Positions 19,623-29,029 of a stretch of DNA of 64,000 nt are shown piece after piece. Within the stretch, counting starts at the first letter, position 1, and every line of letters begins with the position of its first letter. This DNA is from Nocardioides luteus. GTDB taxonomy: Bacteria > Actinomycetota > Actinomycetes > Propionibacteriales > Nocardioidaceae. Location of the stretch: positions 5,138,501 to 5,202,500 of the forward strand of contig NZ_JADOVJ010000001.1 of assembly GCF_015752315.1 (NCBI RefSeq). Direction: 5' to 3'. The notes under the pieces were generated by a model. The model had not been told where the DNA came from, searched no databases, and saw nothing but the letters and a program-made list of their open reading frames with translations. The translations under genes and the position numbers were made by a program.

Positions 19623-20210
19623 CTACGTGGCCGTCGCGGCCGTCTTCTCCAGCATCTCATCAGCGGCCGCCAGGTCCTCGTCCTCACCGGTGAACGGCTC
19701 GGAGTCGAGGCGGTCGTGAGCGACCACCGTGAGCAACGCGTTGAGCACCGCGCCGGCCAGGTTGCCCCAGTTGTTGACGTAGCTGAACTGCCACCACCAC
19801 AGCGCCTCGTCCACGTCGCCGAGACGGTAGTGCCGCAGGCCGTACTCCAGGTCGGTCACCAGGCTGGCGACGTCGTCGGAGATCTGGCTGTCGACCACGT
19901 CCGGGCTGTAAGGATCGAAGACGAAGCTGTAGGTGTCGATGTCGCCGAACATCTCGGCCAGCCCCATCCGGAGCTCGTCGACGTCGGCCTCCATGCCGAC
20001 GTCGGGCTGGAACTCCTCCCGTGGCTCGAAGTCCTGCTGGGCGCCCAGTCGTGCGCCCGCCAGCAGGATCTGGCTCACTTCCAGCAGCAGCATCGGGACA
20101 GCGCTGCCGCCGTCGCCGTCTGCAGCGATCGCGCGCACCGAGAGCAGAAAGCTCTCCACCGAGTCGGCGATGCTGGTGGCGAAGTCCTTGCCGGTCAAGT
20201 CGTTCGTCAT
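19623..20210 (-). CDS. DUF5063 protein
   Basis: 195 residues, acidic and mainly helical, with the family segments [17 protein letters not shown] and [26 protein letters not shown]. It sits between recR and the aspartokinase gene, the usual position of DUF5063 genes in actinobacteria. No catalytic motif seen. Twelve bases separate it from the aspartokinase GTG, so it is probably transcribed with it. Confidence 0.85.
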   Translation of the reverse strand: MTNDLTGKDFATSIADSVESFLLSVRAIAADGDGGSAVPMLLLEVSQILLAGARLGAQQDFEPREEFQPDVGMEADVDELRMGLAEMFGDIDTYSFVFDPYSPDVVDSQISDDVASLVTDLEYGLRHYRLGDVDEALWWWQFSYVNNWGNLAGAVLNALLTVVAHDRLDSEPFTGEDEDLAAADEMLEKTAATAT

Positions 20211-20296
20211 GACGGCCCCCTTCCCGAGGTCCCTTGAATCGTCAGGCTACCGCCGAAGCCGCGGCCTGACGAGGGTAAAGAGTCTGCTCTTAGGGA

Positions 20297-20893
20297 CTAC
20301 TCAGCCGCGCGGCGACCGGCGAACGCGCGCCCGAGAGTGACCTCGTCGGCGTACTCCAGGTCGCCGCCCACCGGAAGACCGCTGGCCAGACGGGTGACCT
20401 TCAGCCCGAGCGGGCTCAGCTGACGGGTCAGGTAGGTCGCCGTCGCCTCGCCCTCGAGGTTGGGGTCCGTGGCGAGGATCACCTCGGTGATCCCGGGGTC
20501 GTTGAGCCGCTGGACGAGCTCACGGATCCGGAGCTGGTCGGGACCGATCCCGTCGATCGGGCTGATCGCCCCACCGAGCACGTGGTAGCGCCCGCGGAAC
20601 TCACGGGTGCGCTCGATCGCGACGACGTCCTTGTATTCCTCGACCACGCACAGCACCGACTGCTCGCGACGCGGATCGCGACAGATCCGGCACGTCTCCT
20701 CCTCGGAGACGTTGAAGCAGACCGAGCAGAACTTCACCTTCGCCTTGACCTCGTTGAGGATCGAGGCCAGCCGATGTACGTCGGCGGGATCAGCCTGGAG
20801 CAGATGGAAAGCGATCCGCTGGGCACTCTTCGGGCCTACGCCCGGGAGCCGTCCCAGCTCGTCGATGAGGTCTTGGACCACACCCTCGTACAA
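20297..20893 (-). CDS. recR: Recombination mediator RecR
   Basis: RecFOR-pathway protein that helps load RecA at gaps. 198 residues, full length: helix-hairpin-helix with [17 protein letters not shown] at the N terminus, a C4 zinc finger ([18 protein letters not shown]), and a Toprim domain ([33 protein letters not shown]). The best-fitting start is TTG 20893, giving the usual [16 protein letters not shown] terminus. It follows the YbaB gene by 17 bp, the conserved dnaX-ybaB-recR order. Confidence 0.96.
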   Translation of the reverse strand: MYEGVVQDLIDELGRLPGVGPKSAQRIAFHLLQADPADVHRLASILNEVKAKVKFCSVCFNVSEEETCRICRDPRREQSVLCVVEEYKDVVAIERTREFRGRYHVLGGAISPIDGIGPDQLRIRELVQRLNDPGITEVILATDPNLEGEATATYLTRQLSPLGLKVTRLASGLPVGGDLEYADEVTLGRAFAGRRAAE

Positions 20894-20910
20894 CGCTGTT
20901 GCCTGTCCTT

Positions 20911-21303
20911 CTAGAAGCCGAGCTTGAACGGCGGCTCGTTGCCGCCGGGGGCACCCATACCGCCGCCGAGGCCGCCCGCGAGCGGGCCCATCGCCTCGCC
21001 GGCGAGGGCGTCTGCCTTGCCCTTCGCCTCGCGGTAGGCGGCGACGATCACGGCACCGAGGTCCTCGAGGTCGTCGGGGCTGCTGCCGTCGAACTCGCCC
21101 TGCTTGATCTCCACGCCGACCAGCTCGCCGGTGCCGGTGAGCTTGACGGTCACCGCACCGCCGGCGACGGTGCCGTCGACGATCGTCTCGGCGAGCTTCT
21201 CCTGGGCGTCGACGATCTGGCTCTGCAGCGCCTGCGCCTGCTGCATGATCGCGTTGAGGTCGAAGCCGCCCTCGCCGCCGAGGCCTTCGAGTGGGTTCGT
21301 CAT
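20911..21303 (-). CDS. YbaB/EbfC family nucleoid-associated protein
   Basis: 130 residues. A central coiled coil and beta-sheet dimer core ([37 protein letters not shown]) is flanked by Gly-rich tails (EGLGGEGG at the start; [12 protein letters not shown] near the end). The family binds DNA as a homodimer, and its gene sits between dnaX and recR across bacteria. Start is ATG 21303. Confidence 0.92.
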   Translation of the reverse strand: MTNPLEGLGGEGGFDLNAIMQQAQALQSQIVDAQEKLAETIVDGTVAGGAVTVKLTGTGELVGVEIKQGEFDGSSPDDLEDLGAVIVAAYREAKGKADALAGEAMGPLAGGLGGGMGAPGGNEPPFKLGF

Positions 21304-21313
21304 CTGTGCCGTC

Positions 21314-23425
21314 CTAGTTGTGTGGAATCTCTTCGATCATGGTTGCACCCAGCTCCTGAGCGAGCAGCGCCTCGGCACCCATCGCGGCCGGACCGTCGTA
21401 GGCCTGGTCGTCGGGGTTCACCGCGGCGTCAGCCTCGGCCAGACGGGCCGCGGTGTCGTCGACCGGGGGCTCGTAGTCGGCCGCGCGCGTCGGCCGGATC
21501 GCCTCGCGCGCCAGCGCGATCGCTCCGGGATCGGCCGGCTGTGTCGCAGGCGGCTCCGGCGGAGCGGGCGGCTGGTCGGGCGGGGGCGGCTCGGCGGCCC
21601 AGTCGGGCGGCGGGGCCTGCTCGTTCCAGGACGCCTCCGGCGGCTGCTGCGGCTGGGTGGGCTCCTGCGGCTGGCTCGGCTGAGGCTGCGGCGGGGCCTG
21701 CCGCTGCGGGGCGCTCTGGCCACCGCCGGCGACGATCGCCTCGATCTTCGGCTGGATGCCGATCACGTTGACCAGCGCCTGCCCGAGGATCGGCTCGTGC
21801 CCGCCGGTCGCGAACCGGTCACGCAGCCCCGGCGAGGCGAACCCGAGGGTGAGCACGCCGTCGCGGAAGTCGATCACCTGCGCGTTCTGACCCACCAGGG
21901 ACCAGGTCGCCCGGCGCAGGCCCTTGGTCTGGGCGATCACGTCGTCCCACAGGCGGCGGATGTCCACGTTTCCCATGCCACCCGGCTGTGCCGGCGCCTG
22001 GGGCTGGCTCGGCGGCTCCGGTGCGGGCGGTGCCGTCGGAGCCTGCTGCTGCGGAGGCATCTCGGCGGCCGGGGCGGGCTCGCGCGCGGGCTCGGGCGTC
22101 GGGTCGGGGGCGGGCTCGGGCTTCGGGGCGTACGTCTGGACGGGCTCGGGCGGCGGCGCGACCGTCTCGTGTCCCGGCGCACCGACGGACGGCTTGAGCA
22201 CCGGCCGGTCCTGGGCCGGGGCGGGAGCCACCGGAGCAGCGGTCACCGTCGGCGTACCGCTGATCTCGATCCTCCGCTCGAGACGGTCCAGGCGCGCGGC
22301 GAGGCCGTCGGCACCATCGGCCGCGGGCAGCAGGACCCGGGCACAGATCAGCTCGAGCAGAAGTCGGGGAGCCGTGGCGCCGCGCATCTCGGTCAGACCG
22401 GTCGCGACCGCGTCGGCCGCCCGGGAGAGGTCGTGGGGTCCGAAGCGACCGGCCTGGGCGACCAGCCGCTCGCCACCGTCCTCGGAGACGTCGATGAGGC
22501 CGGTCGCGGGCGCATCCGGGACCGCCTTGACGATCACCAGGTCACGCAGCCTCCGGAGCAGGTCCTCGGTGAACCGCCGCGGGTCCTGGCCGGTCTCGAT
22601 GATCTTGTCGATCACCCCGAAGACCGCGGCACCGTCGTGAGCCGCGAAGGCATCGACGACCTCGTCGAGCAGCGCGTCCGGGGTGTAGCCGAGTAGCCCG
22701 GCGGCCAGCTCGTAGGTCACGCCCTCAGGGCCGGCGCCACCGAGCAGCTGGTCCATCACCGAGAGGCTGTCGCGCATCGACCCGGCACCTGCGCGGGCGA
22801 CCAGCGGCAGCGCGGCCGGCTCGACGTTGATGCCCTCCTTCTCGCACAGCGTCGCGATGTAGTCGGAGACCAGCTTCGGCGGGAAGAGACGGAACGGATA
22901 GTGGTGGGTGCGCGACCGGATCGTCGGGATGACCTTCTCCGGCTCCGTCGTCGCGAAGATGAACCGCAGGTGCTCCGGCGGCTCCTCGACGAGCTTGAGC
23001 AACGCGTTGAAGCCCTGCGTCGAGACCATGTGGGCCTCATCGATGATGTAGACCTTGTAGCGGCTCTTCACCGGCGCGAAGAACGCCTTCTCCCGCAGGT
23101 CACGGGCATCGTCGACACCGCCGTGGGACGCCGCGTCGATCTCGATCACGTCGATGCTGCCCGGACCGCCGCGCGCCAGGTCGCGGCACGAGTCGCACTC
23201 CCCGCACGGGTCCGCGATCGGCGCCTTCTCGCAGTTCAGCGCACGCGCCAGGATCCGCGCCGAGGTCGTCTTTCCGCAGCCGCGTGGGCCGGAGAAGAGG
23301 TACGCATGGTTGACCCGGTTGCCCGCCAGCGCATTGCGCAGCGGGCCGGTGACGTGATCTTGACCGATGACCTCGGCAAACGTCTCCGGCCGGTAGCGGC
23401 GGTAGAGAGCTAGCGGTGCGTCCAC
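21314..23425 (-). CDS. dnaX: DNA polymerase III subunit gamma/tau
   Basis: Clamp-loader ATPase, 703 residues. The AAA+ core (1-230) has YRRYRPETFAEVIGQ, Walker A GPRGCGKTTS, the zinc cysteines C-X8-C-X2-C-X2-C (CEKAPIADPCGECDSC), DEAHMVS and the sensor TTEPEKV. Domain III follows, then a long Pro/Gln/Ala-rich linker (about 400-640) around a conserved DNA polymerase III tau-like segment (RRLWDDVIAQTKGLRRATWS). GTG 23425 gives the usual VDAPLALYRRYRPE start; the longer frame to 23536 adds 37 residues without family support. No obvious programmed-frameshift A-run is visible. Confidence 0.94.
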   Translation of the reverse strand: MDAPLALYRRYRPETFAEVIGQDHVTGPLRNALAGNRVNHAYLFSGPRGCGKTTSARILARALNCEKAPIADPCGECDSCRDLARGGPGSIDVIEIDAASHGGVDDARDLREKAFFAPVKSRYKVYIIDEAHMVSTQGFNALLKLVEEPPEHLRFIFATTEPEKVIPTIRSRTHHYPFRLFPPKLVSDYIATLCEKEGINVEPAALPLVARAGAGSMRDSLSVMDQLLGGAGPEGVTYELAAGLLGYTPDALLDEVVDAFAAHDGAAVFGVIDKIIETGQDPRRFTEDLLRRLRDLVIVKAVPDAPATGLIDVSEDGGERLVAQAGRFGPHDLSRAADAVATGLTEMRGATAPRLLLELICARVLLPAADGADGLAARLDRLERRIEISGTPTVTAAPVAPAPAQDRPVLKPSVGAPGHETVAPPPEPVQTYAPKPEPAPDPTPEPAREPAPAAEMPPQQQAPTAPPAPEPPSQPQAPAQPGGMGNVDIRRLWDDVIAQTKGLRRATWSLVGQNAQVIDFRDGVLTLGFASPGLRDRFATGGHEPILGQALVNVIGIQPKIEAIVAGGGQSAPQRQAPPQPQPSQPQEPTQPQQPPEASWNEQAPPPDWAAEPPPPDQPPAPPEPPATQPADPGAIALAREAIRPTRAADYEPPVDDTAARLAEADAAVNPDDQAYDGPAAMGAEALLAQELGATMIEEIPHN

Positions 23426-23597
23426 CCCATGAACCCTAACGACACCCACCGACAGTCGGTAGCCGCCGGGCGGCCCGGTCGTGGACGAACCCGCAAAGTG
23501 GGTCGTTCTGACCCATTCTCCTGCGCAGCCCTCCACCGGCGGACCAGCATTCGCCCAGGGCGCTTGTGGGCGTCGGACATTTCCGGAAGGACGATCG

Positions 23598-24203
23598 ATG
23601 GACCATCACGACGACACGCTGTCGATGTTGCCGCACCAGCCCGTTCCCCAGCACCTGCCGGCTGTCCCGCGTGGTCTGGCGAAGGTCGTGATCGTCCTGG
23701 CCGTCGCCCTCACGGTGTTTCAGCTGGTCACCTACGCGATCCACTCGGTTCCTTCCCCTGCGCGGTGGGCTTGGGACGTACTCACGCTGATCTCGTTGGC
23801 TGCAATCGGGACCGTCATCGCCGTCTACCTGGTGGGCACCCTGTGGCTCCTGCGAAGCTACGACTTCGCGAAGCTGGTCGATCCGACGTTCCCCATGCGG
23901 CGCAGCCGATCATGGACGTGGCTCGGGTGGTGGGTTCCGATCGTGTCGCTCTGGTTTCCCTTCCAGATCGTCGACGACGTACGCCGCGCGACCGCGAAGG
24001 GCGAGACCCGTCCGAGTCCGGCCCTCTGGTGGGCAGCCTGGTTGATCGCCAACTGGGCGCCGCAGATCCCGATGAGAGACGACGGCGGGCTGCTGGTCAC
24101 CAGCCGCGACGCGGTCTCCGTCGTCGCGATGGTGGTCGCGTGTGTCACGTGGATCTCGATCGTCCGCGGGATCACCCGCGACCAGGACGCCGCTCGCGGG
24201 TGA
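23598..24203 (+). CDS. DUF4328 membrane protein
   Basis: 201 residues. A His/Pro-rich N terminus precedes two TM helices (about 26-48 and 60-84), then the DUF4328 hallmark SWTWLGWWVPIVSLWFPFQI (residues split around WWVPI) with the following DDVRRATAKG loop, and two more TMs. Function unknown. ATG 23598 has GGAAGG 8 nt upstream. It is divergent from dnaX (172 bp) and convergent with the SRP RNA gene. Confidence 0.85.
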   Translation: MDHHDDTLSMLPHQPVPQHLPAVPRGLAKVVIVLAVALTVFQLVTYAIHSVPSPARWAWDVLTLISLAAIGTVIAVYLVGTLWLLRSYDFAKLVDPTFPMRRSRSWTWLGWWVPIVSLWFPFQIVDDVRRATAKGETRPSPALWWAAWLIANWAPQIPMRDDGGLLVTSRDAVSVVAMVVACVTWISIVRGITRDQDAARG

Positions 24204-24220
24204 CGTCAGGAAATAGAAAA

Positions 24221-24311
24221 GGCCCCCCACGTACCCAACAGAGCTCGCTTATCCTTGCTGCCTTCCGGCCCTGGGGAGGTTCGACAAGATGTCGCCACAT
24301 GGGGGGTTGCC
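24221..24311 (-). ncRNA. ffs: Small signal recognition particle RNA (4.5S type)
   Basis: On the minus strand the RNA holds the SRP domain IV signature: CCTCCCCAGGGCCGGAAGGC then AGCAAGGATAA. Its ends GGCAACCCCCCATG and CGTGGGGGGCC pair to close the hairpin, and TTTTCTATTT follows as the terminator tract. It binds Ffh for co-translational membrane targeting. Ends are estimated from pairing and may be off by a few bases. Confidence 0.95.
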
Positions 24312-24408
24312 GATGAGTCTAGACGAGTCGCCGCGCCGATCCCAAAGGCGGCCCGCTGGCCCTGCGCCGATTTCCCCCAGGCTCGCGGATCCGCGTAGGA
24401 TCCCTCAC

Positions 24409-24497
24409 GGATCTGTCGCCTAGTGGCCTATGGCGCACGGCTGGAATCCGTGTTGGGTTAATAGCCCTCGGGGGTTCGAATCCCCCCAGATCCGCCA
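24409..24497 (+). tRNA. tRNA-Ser(GGA)
   Basis: Class II tRNA of 86 nt plus encoded CCA. Acceptor stem GGATCTG/CAGATCC, D arm with GTGGCCTATGGC, anticodon stem CACGG/CCGTG with loop CTGGAAT (anticodon GGA), a long variable arm (TTGGGTTAATAGCCCTC) and the T arm GGGGGTTCGAATCCCCC. Discriminator G, as usual for serine. Confidence 0.96.
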
Positions 24498-24520
24498 GCA
24501 GGAAACCCCGGTTGACCTGC

Positions 24521-24564
24521 AAGAACGCCGATCCGGACAGCGCAAGCTCCGGATCGGTGTTCTT
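24521..24564 (+). terminator. Intrinsic terminator after tRNA-Ser
   Basis: 17-bp stem with one G-T pair, arms 24521-24537 and 24548-24564, loop of 10 nt, followed by CATTTTG. It also separates the tRNA from the convergent mycosin gene. Confidence 0.75.
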
Positions 24565-24616
24565 CATTTTGCAGCGGTTCGGTCCAAGACGGCGTACGCC
24601 TCGGCATCCTGACGAG

Positions 24617-25750
24617 CTACATCGAGCCCTTGCGACGTGAGAACAGCGGCCGCAGGACCAGCCCGAGCCCGAGCGCGCCGCCACCGCCGATGCCCCACCA
24701 GACCGCGTTGTCACGGACAGAGGCCAGCGGGTCGACCTTCTCGCGGGCCATCGGGGCCTGCTCGACCTCCGGGGGCTCGGCGGCTTCCTTGACGGCCGGC
24801 CTCATGAGCGCGTCGTAGGCGTTCACGACTCCGGCGCCCCAGTATCTGCCGCCCTGGCCCTCACGGCCCGAGGTGGTGCTGTAGAGGCGGTCGATGACCT
24901 GGCTGGAGCTCCAGCCTGGGTTGGTCGACCAGATCAGCGCAAGGACCGCCGAGACCTCGGCGGAGGCGAAGGAGGTGGAGATCGTGTCGACCCAGCACGG
25001 GTGGCCGAAGAGGGTCTTAGACGGCGCCCCGTAAGTCGGAGCGGCGACGTCCGTGTTGGAGTTGGGCAGCACCGTGGAATCGGTGGGATCCGAGGCCCAG
25101 GTGCCGGAGGCGCTGACCGTCACCACCGAGTCGTTGGCGTTCGGAAAGACCTTGGGGCCGACGTCCCGGTCCGTATCGGTGGCGATGCCGGACCAGTCCG
25201 CGGCCATCACCACGATGGCCCCCTTCTTGATGAGCGTGTCGACCGCCGTCTGGAGACCCGACGCCCCCTGCGTCGCAGGCAGACCGATGTCGACGATCAG
25301 ACCCTTGGCGTTGCCCTTGGCCAAGGAGTTGAGCTGAGCGACCATCTGCTTGGCGTCGATCGTCGACTTCTCCTGGCCGACCTTGAGGACCGGGTGGTCG
25401 CTGAGCTTCGCCTTCGGCGCGATCTGGGAGATCAGACCTGCTGCGACGGTGCCGCGATAGTCCTGCGCGCTGCGGCTGTAGCCGGAGTCGACCACCGCGA
25501 CACGGATCCCCTGGCCCTGCTTGCTCACCTGCTGCGCCTGGGCGATCCGCATGATCGCGAACGGAGCCGCCTTCTCCGGCACCGGCGCCGTCCGCGTCTC
25601 TGGCTTCTGGGGTGTGCCACCACCGGTGTTCGTGGCGTAGGCCGAGCAAAACGGCCGCTCCTCCGCTGCGTACGCGGGGCTCGGGCTGCCGAGCAGGGCC
25701 AGCCCGCCGACGACGGCGGCGAGCGTGATACCGCCACGGACCAGTGTCAC
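24617..25750 (-). CDS. Mycosin-like subtilase of type VII secretion, predicted inactive
   Basis: 377 residues: signal peptide ending AYA (residue 28), S8 subtilase domain, Pro-rich spacer and a C-terminal TM (about 350-372), the MycP layout. The Asp of the triad is present in VAVVDSGY (D88) and the Ser in TSFA (S260). The expected HGTxVA motif reads RGTVA, with Arg99 where the catalytic His belongs. The oxyanion Asn region reads AADWSG instead of AAGN-S. Mycosins also stabilise the ESX complex, so a structural role is plausible. GTG 25750 overlaps the eccB stop by 4 bp (GTGA); GTG 25762 is an alternative. Last gene of the eccD-eccB-mycP operon. Confidence 0.85.
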   Translation of the reverse strand: MTLVRGGITLAAVVGGLALLGSPSPAYAAEERPFCSAYATNTGGGTPQKPETRTAPVPEKAAPFAIMRIAQAQQVSKQGQGIRVAVVDSGYSRSAQDYRGTVAAGLISQIAPKAKLSDHPVLKVGQEKSTIDAKQMVAQLNSLAKGNAKGLIVDIGLPATQGASGLQTAVDTLIKKGAIVVMAADWSGIATDTDRDVGPKVFPNANDSVVTVSASGTWASDPTDSTVLPNSNTDVAAPTYGAPSKTLFGHPCWVDTISTSFASAEVSAVLALIWSTNPGWSSSQVIDRLYSTTSGREGQGGRYWGAGVVNAYDALMRPAVKEAAEPPEVEQAPMAREKVDPLASVRDNAVWWGIGGGGALGLGLVLRPLFSRRKGSM

Positions 25751-27153
25751 TGGGCCACGCACTTGCTCTCCTGCACCTCATCCGTGTTGGGCGGGCACAG
25801 CGCCAGCTCGGTCGACAGGGCAGCACCGCCGGGGAGCAGCCCCAGCCAGGTTCCGGGAACAATCGGGCCCGAGTCGGTCGTCAGGCCGAGCCGCGCGACC
25901 GTGAGCGGACCGTCCAGCGTGTTGACGGTGCCTCGAGCGTCGATCAGATAAGGCGTGGCACTCTGCTTCTGGACGTCCTCGTCATTGGCGGCGTACACGA
26001 AGGCTCCTCGGCCGGCGTCGACCTTGGCTGTGGTGAGGTTGTCGGCCGCCGGCGGCTCGTCCGGCCACGCTCGGCTCCCCGGCTCGACACCCAGACGAAC
26101 CGTCGTCTTGTCCTCGGTCTCGAGCTTGGCGCACACGCCTCCGGTGCCGGGCTCGAGCGTCGACCTCGGCCAGAAGGTGGACTCCTCCAGACGCTCGCCA
26201 TCGATGTTCGGCTGCGAGTCCAAGGACTGCAGGTTGGCCTTGCCACCAAAGGCGACGTCGTAGACCTCGCCGGCGAAGTCCTCGAGCCGCACCCAACCGG
26301 TCTCCGTCATGAGATAGTCCTTGGCCAGGTAGTGGCCCCTCGTACCGATCGGGTACTCCTCACCCTCGACCGTTTGACCCGCCTTGGTGAAAGCGCTGCC
26401 GAAGGACGCGCCGGTCAGCGCCCCGCCCGTGGGGAAGAGGTTGACCCAGGATTGAGGCACCGTGGGAGTCGAGACCGGGTCGTCGAAGACGCGGTCGGCG
26501 TACGTTTCCGCGTCACCTTCGACCTTGTAGCTGTAGGCCTGCGTGTAGCCGTCCAGGTTCTCGCTCTCCGCGATGAGATAGGTGCCCGCTTCGGTCTGCA
26601 CCATGAAGCCGGTGTTGGCGGCCGCCTTCACGTCCGGCTTCTCGGAGATGTTCAGGTACGTCCCCGCCCCGTCGGCCGTGCATGCGGTCCAGCCGGTGTT
26701 GATGAAGTCGGACTTCAGCGGCAGCTCCTCCGGCACCTTGGGGCCGGAGAGGCCGATCGTCTGCTTCGGGAACTCCTTGTCGATCTCCTCCTGGTCGATG
26801 ACCTTGGACTTCTTCTCCAGGTCGAGACCGAGGATGAGCTGAGCGCTGGCCAGGTTGGCGACCGGGTACAGCTCCTTGGCGTTGTCGGGGCCGGTGACGA
26901 CGTACCGCGCCCCGCCCTTGGTCACGATCAGGCCGGGCTGGTCTGCCCAGCCCGTCGCGGGCCGGGGAGCGAGGAAGTGGGCGACAGCACCGCCGGCGAT
27001 GAGCAGCACCGCGAGCACGACGCCACCGAAGACCGAGCGGCCCGGCCGGGCCGGCTCCACCTCACGCCCGCCGGGGGCACCGGAGAGGAACGCGGAGACG
27101 AGCCGGCGGCGGCTGAAGGCATGCGCCTCTACGAGGTCCTTCTTGCTGGCCAT
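25747..27153 (-). CDS. eccB: Type VII secretion protein EccB
   Basis: 468 residues, the family's usual size. The short cytosolic N terminus MASKKDLVEAHAFSRRRL is typical of EccB, one TM follows (about 41-62), then a large extracytoplasmic repeat domain with paired cysteines (TACTADG, GVCAKLE, LALCPP, SKCVAQ). EccB forms the periplasmic-facing part of the ESX membrane complex. ATG 27153 overlaps the eccD stop by one base (TGATG), indicating coupling. Confidence 0.92.
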   Translation of the reverse strand: MASKKDLVEAHAFSRRRLVSAFLSGAPGGREVEPARPGRSVFGGVVLAVLLIAGGAVAHFLAPRPATGWADQPGLIVTKGGARYVVTGPDNAKELYPVANLASAQLILGLDLEKKSKVIDQEEIDKEFPKQTIGLSGPKVPEELPLKSDFINTGWTACTADGAGTYLNISEKPDVKAAANTGFMVQTEAGTYLIAESENLDGYTQAYSYKVEGDAETYADRVFDDPVSTPTVPQSWVNLFPTGGALTGASFGSAFTKAGQTVEGEEYPIGTRGHYLAKDYLMTETGWVRLEDFAGEVYDVAFGGKANLQSLDSQPNIDGERLEESTFWPRSTLEPGTGGVCAKLETEDKTTVRLGVEPGSRAWPDEPPAADNLTTAKVDAGRGAFVYAANDEDVQKQSATPYLIDARGTVNTLDGPLTVARLGLTTDSGPIVPGTWLGLLPGGAALSTELALCPPNTDEVQESKCVAQ

Positions 27154-28523
27154 CAGAAACCAGCCACCGCGGCGCCGAAGAGGCCCGAGGCGAGCACCAT
27201 CAGCGGCAGCATCGCGAGCAGGCAGATCGTCTCGGCGACGTCGGCGAGCCGACCGCGCCGGATCGACCCGACGTCGGGGACGAGCGTCAGCACCAGGAGG
27301 ACGCCACCTGCGGCCGCCAGCACGACGGCGGTCGTCGGCCGCCAGGACTCGTGGTAGACCAGCAGGGCGGCACCGATCGCGAGCAGGCCGGCGATGCCGG
27401 AGACCAGCCCGACGAGCACCTCGGACCCCGTCCGGTACTGCCGGGTACGCAGCATCAGCACGACACACGCGGCGACGGCCAGCAGCGTGCCGAACAGCCC
27501 GAGACGCACCACGAACGGCGCGGTCAGCACGACCAGGACGCCGACGGAGAGCGAGATCGCGACCAGAATCTCGTGAGCGACCTTGGCGTCGACCCGGACC
27601 TGGTCCTTCCGGATCTCGTCCGGGTCGAGGTTGATGTCCTCGTCGGAGTAGAGCTGCGGGACGTCGGTCTTGGTCGTGCTCAGCGCGAGCCACGGGAAGA
27701 AGCTGCCGGCAAGCACGACCACGACCAGCACGATGCCGAGCACGACGCCGGCCTTCCAGCCGGTCGCGCTCAGCAGCAGGCCGGCCACGAGGAACACTCC
27801 GCCGACGAGCGCACCCGGCATCGCCAGCATCCGGGCCTCGCCCAGGCCGAGGAAACCGATGGCGGAGAGGAGCATCGCGCCCGCACCGGCGAACGCCAGC
27901 GGCATCCCCACGCCGCCGTCCAGGCCGAGGGCGGCCGCGCCGATCAGGAAGCCGGCGACCGCGCCGTAGACCTCACCGATCCAGACCGCGGCGATCGCGG
28001 CGTCGTTCTCCGCCTCGAGCCTGGAGAGCACGATCGCGCCTCCGGCGAGGACGATACCGATCACCGCGGCTGCGACGCCGGCGAGCATCGACGGCGCCTG
28101 GGTCCACAGCGCACCGGCGCCGAGGAGCAGGAGCAGTGCGGCGGCCAGCAGTGACGTACGACGTCCGGCTTCGGGCTCCCAGGGAGCCATCTCGCTCTCG
28201 ACGACGTCGGTCATCGCCTCGACCACGTCGTCGTAGACCCGCGGCGGCTTGTCGTCGATCCCGGCGCTCACGGTGAGCACGCCACCGTCCTCGACGCCCT
28301 GCGGGATCAGGCCCAGGTCGCCGGCGAGCTTGCGTCCGTCGGCGAGCACGACGCGGTAGCCGGCGTAGGCCGTCTGCGGGTCGAGCAGCCCGACGCTTCG
28401 CGCGAGCTCCGGCACGAGCTCCGCCACCGGCACCGAACCCGGCAGGACCAGATCCATCCGACGGGTGCCGGAGGCGACCGTCACCCGGACCAGCCCAGTG
28501 GGCGCCACCTGCGCCTGCGTCAT
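27153..28523 (-). CDS. eccD: Type VII secretion membrane protein EccD (copy 1)
   Basis: 456 residues. An N-terminal ubiquitin-like (YukD-type) domain (about 1-90; VRVTVASGTRRMDLVLPG) and a linker ending EMAPWEPEAGRR are followed by about 11 TM helices, the EccD layout. EccD forms the membrane channel dimer of ESX translocons. First gene of the eccD-eccB-mycP operon and separated from the esx pair by a 16-bp hairpin, so it may have its own promoter in 28524-28649. Confidence 0.92.
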   Translation of the reverse strand: MTQAQVAPTGLVRVTVASGTRRMDLVLPGSVPVAELVPELARSVGLLDPQTAYAGYRVVLADGRKLAGDLGLIPQGVEDGGVLTVSAGIDDKPPRVYDDVVEAMTDVVESEMAPWEPEAGRRTSLLAAALLLLLGAGALWTQAPSMLAGVAAAVIGIVLAGGAIVLSRLEAENDAAIAAVWIGEVYGAVAGFLIGAAALGLDGGVGMPLAFAGAGAMLLSAIGFLGLGEARMLAMPGALVGGVFLVAGLLLSATGWKAGVVLGIVLVVVVLAGSFFPWLALSTTKTDVPQLYSDEDINLDPDEIRKDQVRVDAKVAHEILVAISLSVGVLVVLTAPFVVRLGLFGTLLAVAACVVLMLRTRQYRTGSEVLVGLVSGIAGLLAIGAALLVYHESWRPTTAVVLAAAGGVLLVLTLVPDVGSIRRGRLADVAETICLLAMLPLMVLASGLFGAAVAGF

Positions 28524-28649
28524 TTCACGAACTCCTCGCGTCGTGCCTGTGCCCGAGACGAACCGACCGAATGTCCCGGGAGTTGCGCCGAATGTCTGCT
28601 CGTGGCTCAGCCGACGAGCTTCAGCGCTGACTTTGCCATAAAACCAGTG

Positions 28650-28684
28650 ACGAGGGGACCGGTGCCCCGCACCGGTCCCCTCGT
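28650..28684 (-). terminator. Hairpin between the esx pair and eccD
   Basis: Arms 28650-28665 and 28669-28684 give a 16-bp stem with loop CCC. On the minus strand it is followed by CACTGGTTTTATGG, so it resembles a weak intrinsic terminator acting after the esx genes and limiting read-through into eccDB-mycP. Confidence 0.7.
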
Positions 28685-28705
28685 GTTGCTTGTGTGCTGA
28701 AGAAC

Positions 28706-28999
28706 TCAGCCGCCGAAGCCGCCGGCACCGCGCATGTCAGCCTCGTGCATCCGCGCCTGCGACTCGTTGACGAACTTGCTGCTGCGGTCAAGCGTGGCAC
28801 TCAGCTCACGGATGGTCCCGTTCCACTTGGCCTGCGCCTGGTTGTAGGCGTTGGCCGCCTCACCGGTGAAGTTCTCCTGGAGGTTCAGGATGTACCTCTC
28901 GAGCTCGTCGAGGGCGCCGTCCATCTCCTTCACGCCCTTGAGCAGCACGTCCACGATCGAGCCCATGGCTCCGTGGTTAACGACAATCTCTTCGCCCAT
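28706..28999 (-). CDS. Esx (WXG100) protein, second of the pair, with FXG turn
   Basis: 97 residues in two helices. At the usual WXG position it reads F44-T45-G46 (NFTGEAANAY); the second conserved Trp of ESAT-6-like proteins is kept (W59 in QAKWNG). The C terminus is Gly-rich (GAGGFGG) without a clear YxxxD/E signal. Esx proteins are secreted as heterodimers, and the neighbour at 29030 has a canonical WKG, so the two are probably partners. SD AAAGGG lies upstream of ATG 28999. Confidence 0.9.
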   Translation of the reverse strand: MGEEIVVNHGAMGSIVDVLLKGVKEMDGALDELERYILNLQENFTGEAANAYNQAQAKWNGTIRELSATLDRSSKFVNESQARMHEADMRGAGGFGG

Positions 29000-29029
29000 G
29001 ACAGTTCCCTTTCAGTCTGTTGCGTCGGG

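Noticed and set aside
24409..24620. tRNA-Ser 3' end as an integration site for the type VII locus
   Set aside because: I found no second copy of the tRNA 3' end and no integrase gene in the window, and SRP RNA/tRNA-Ser next to dnaX is a normal actinobacterial arrangement.
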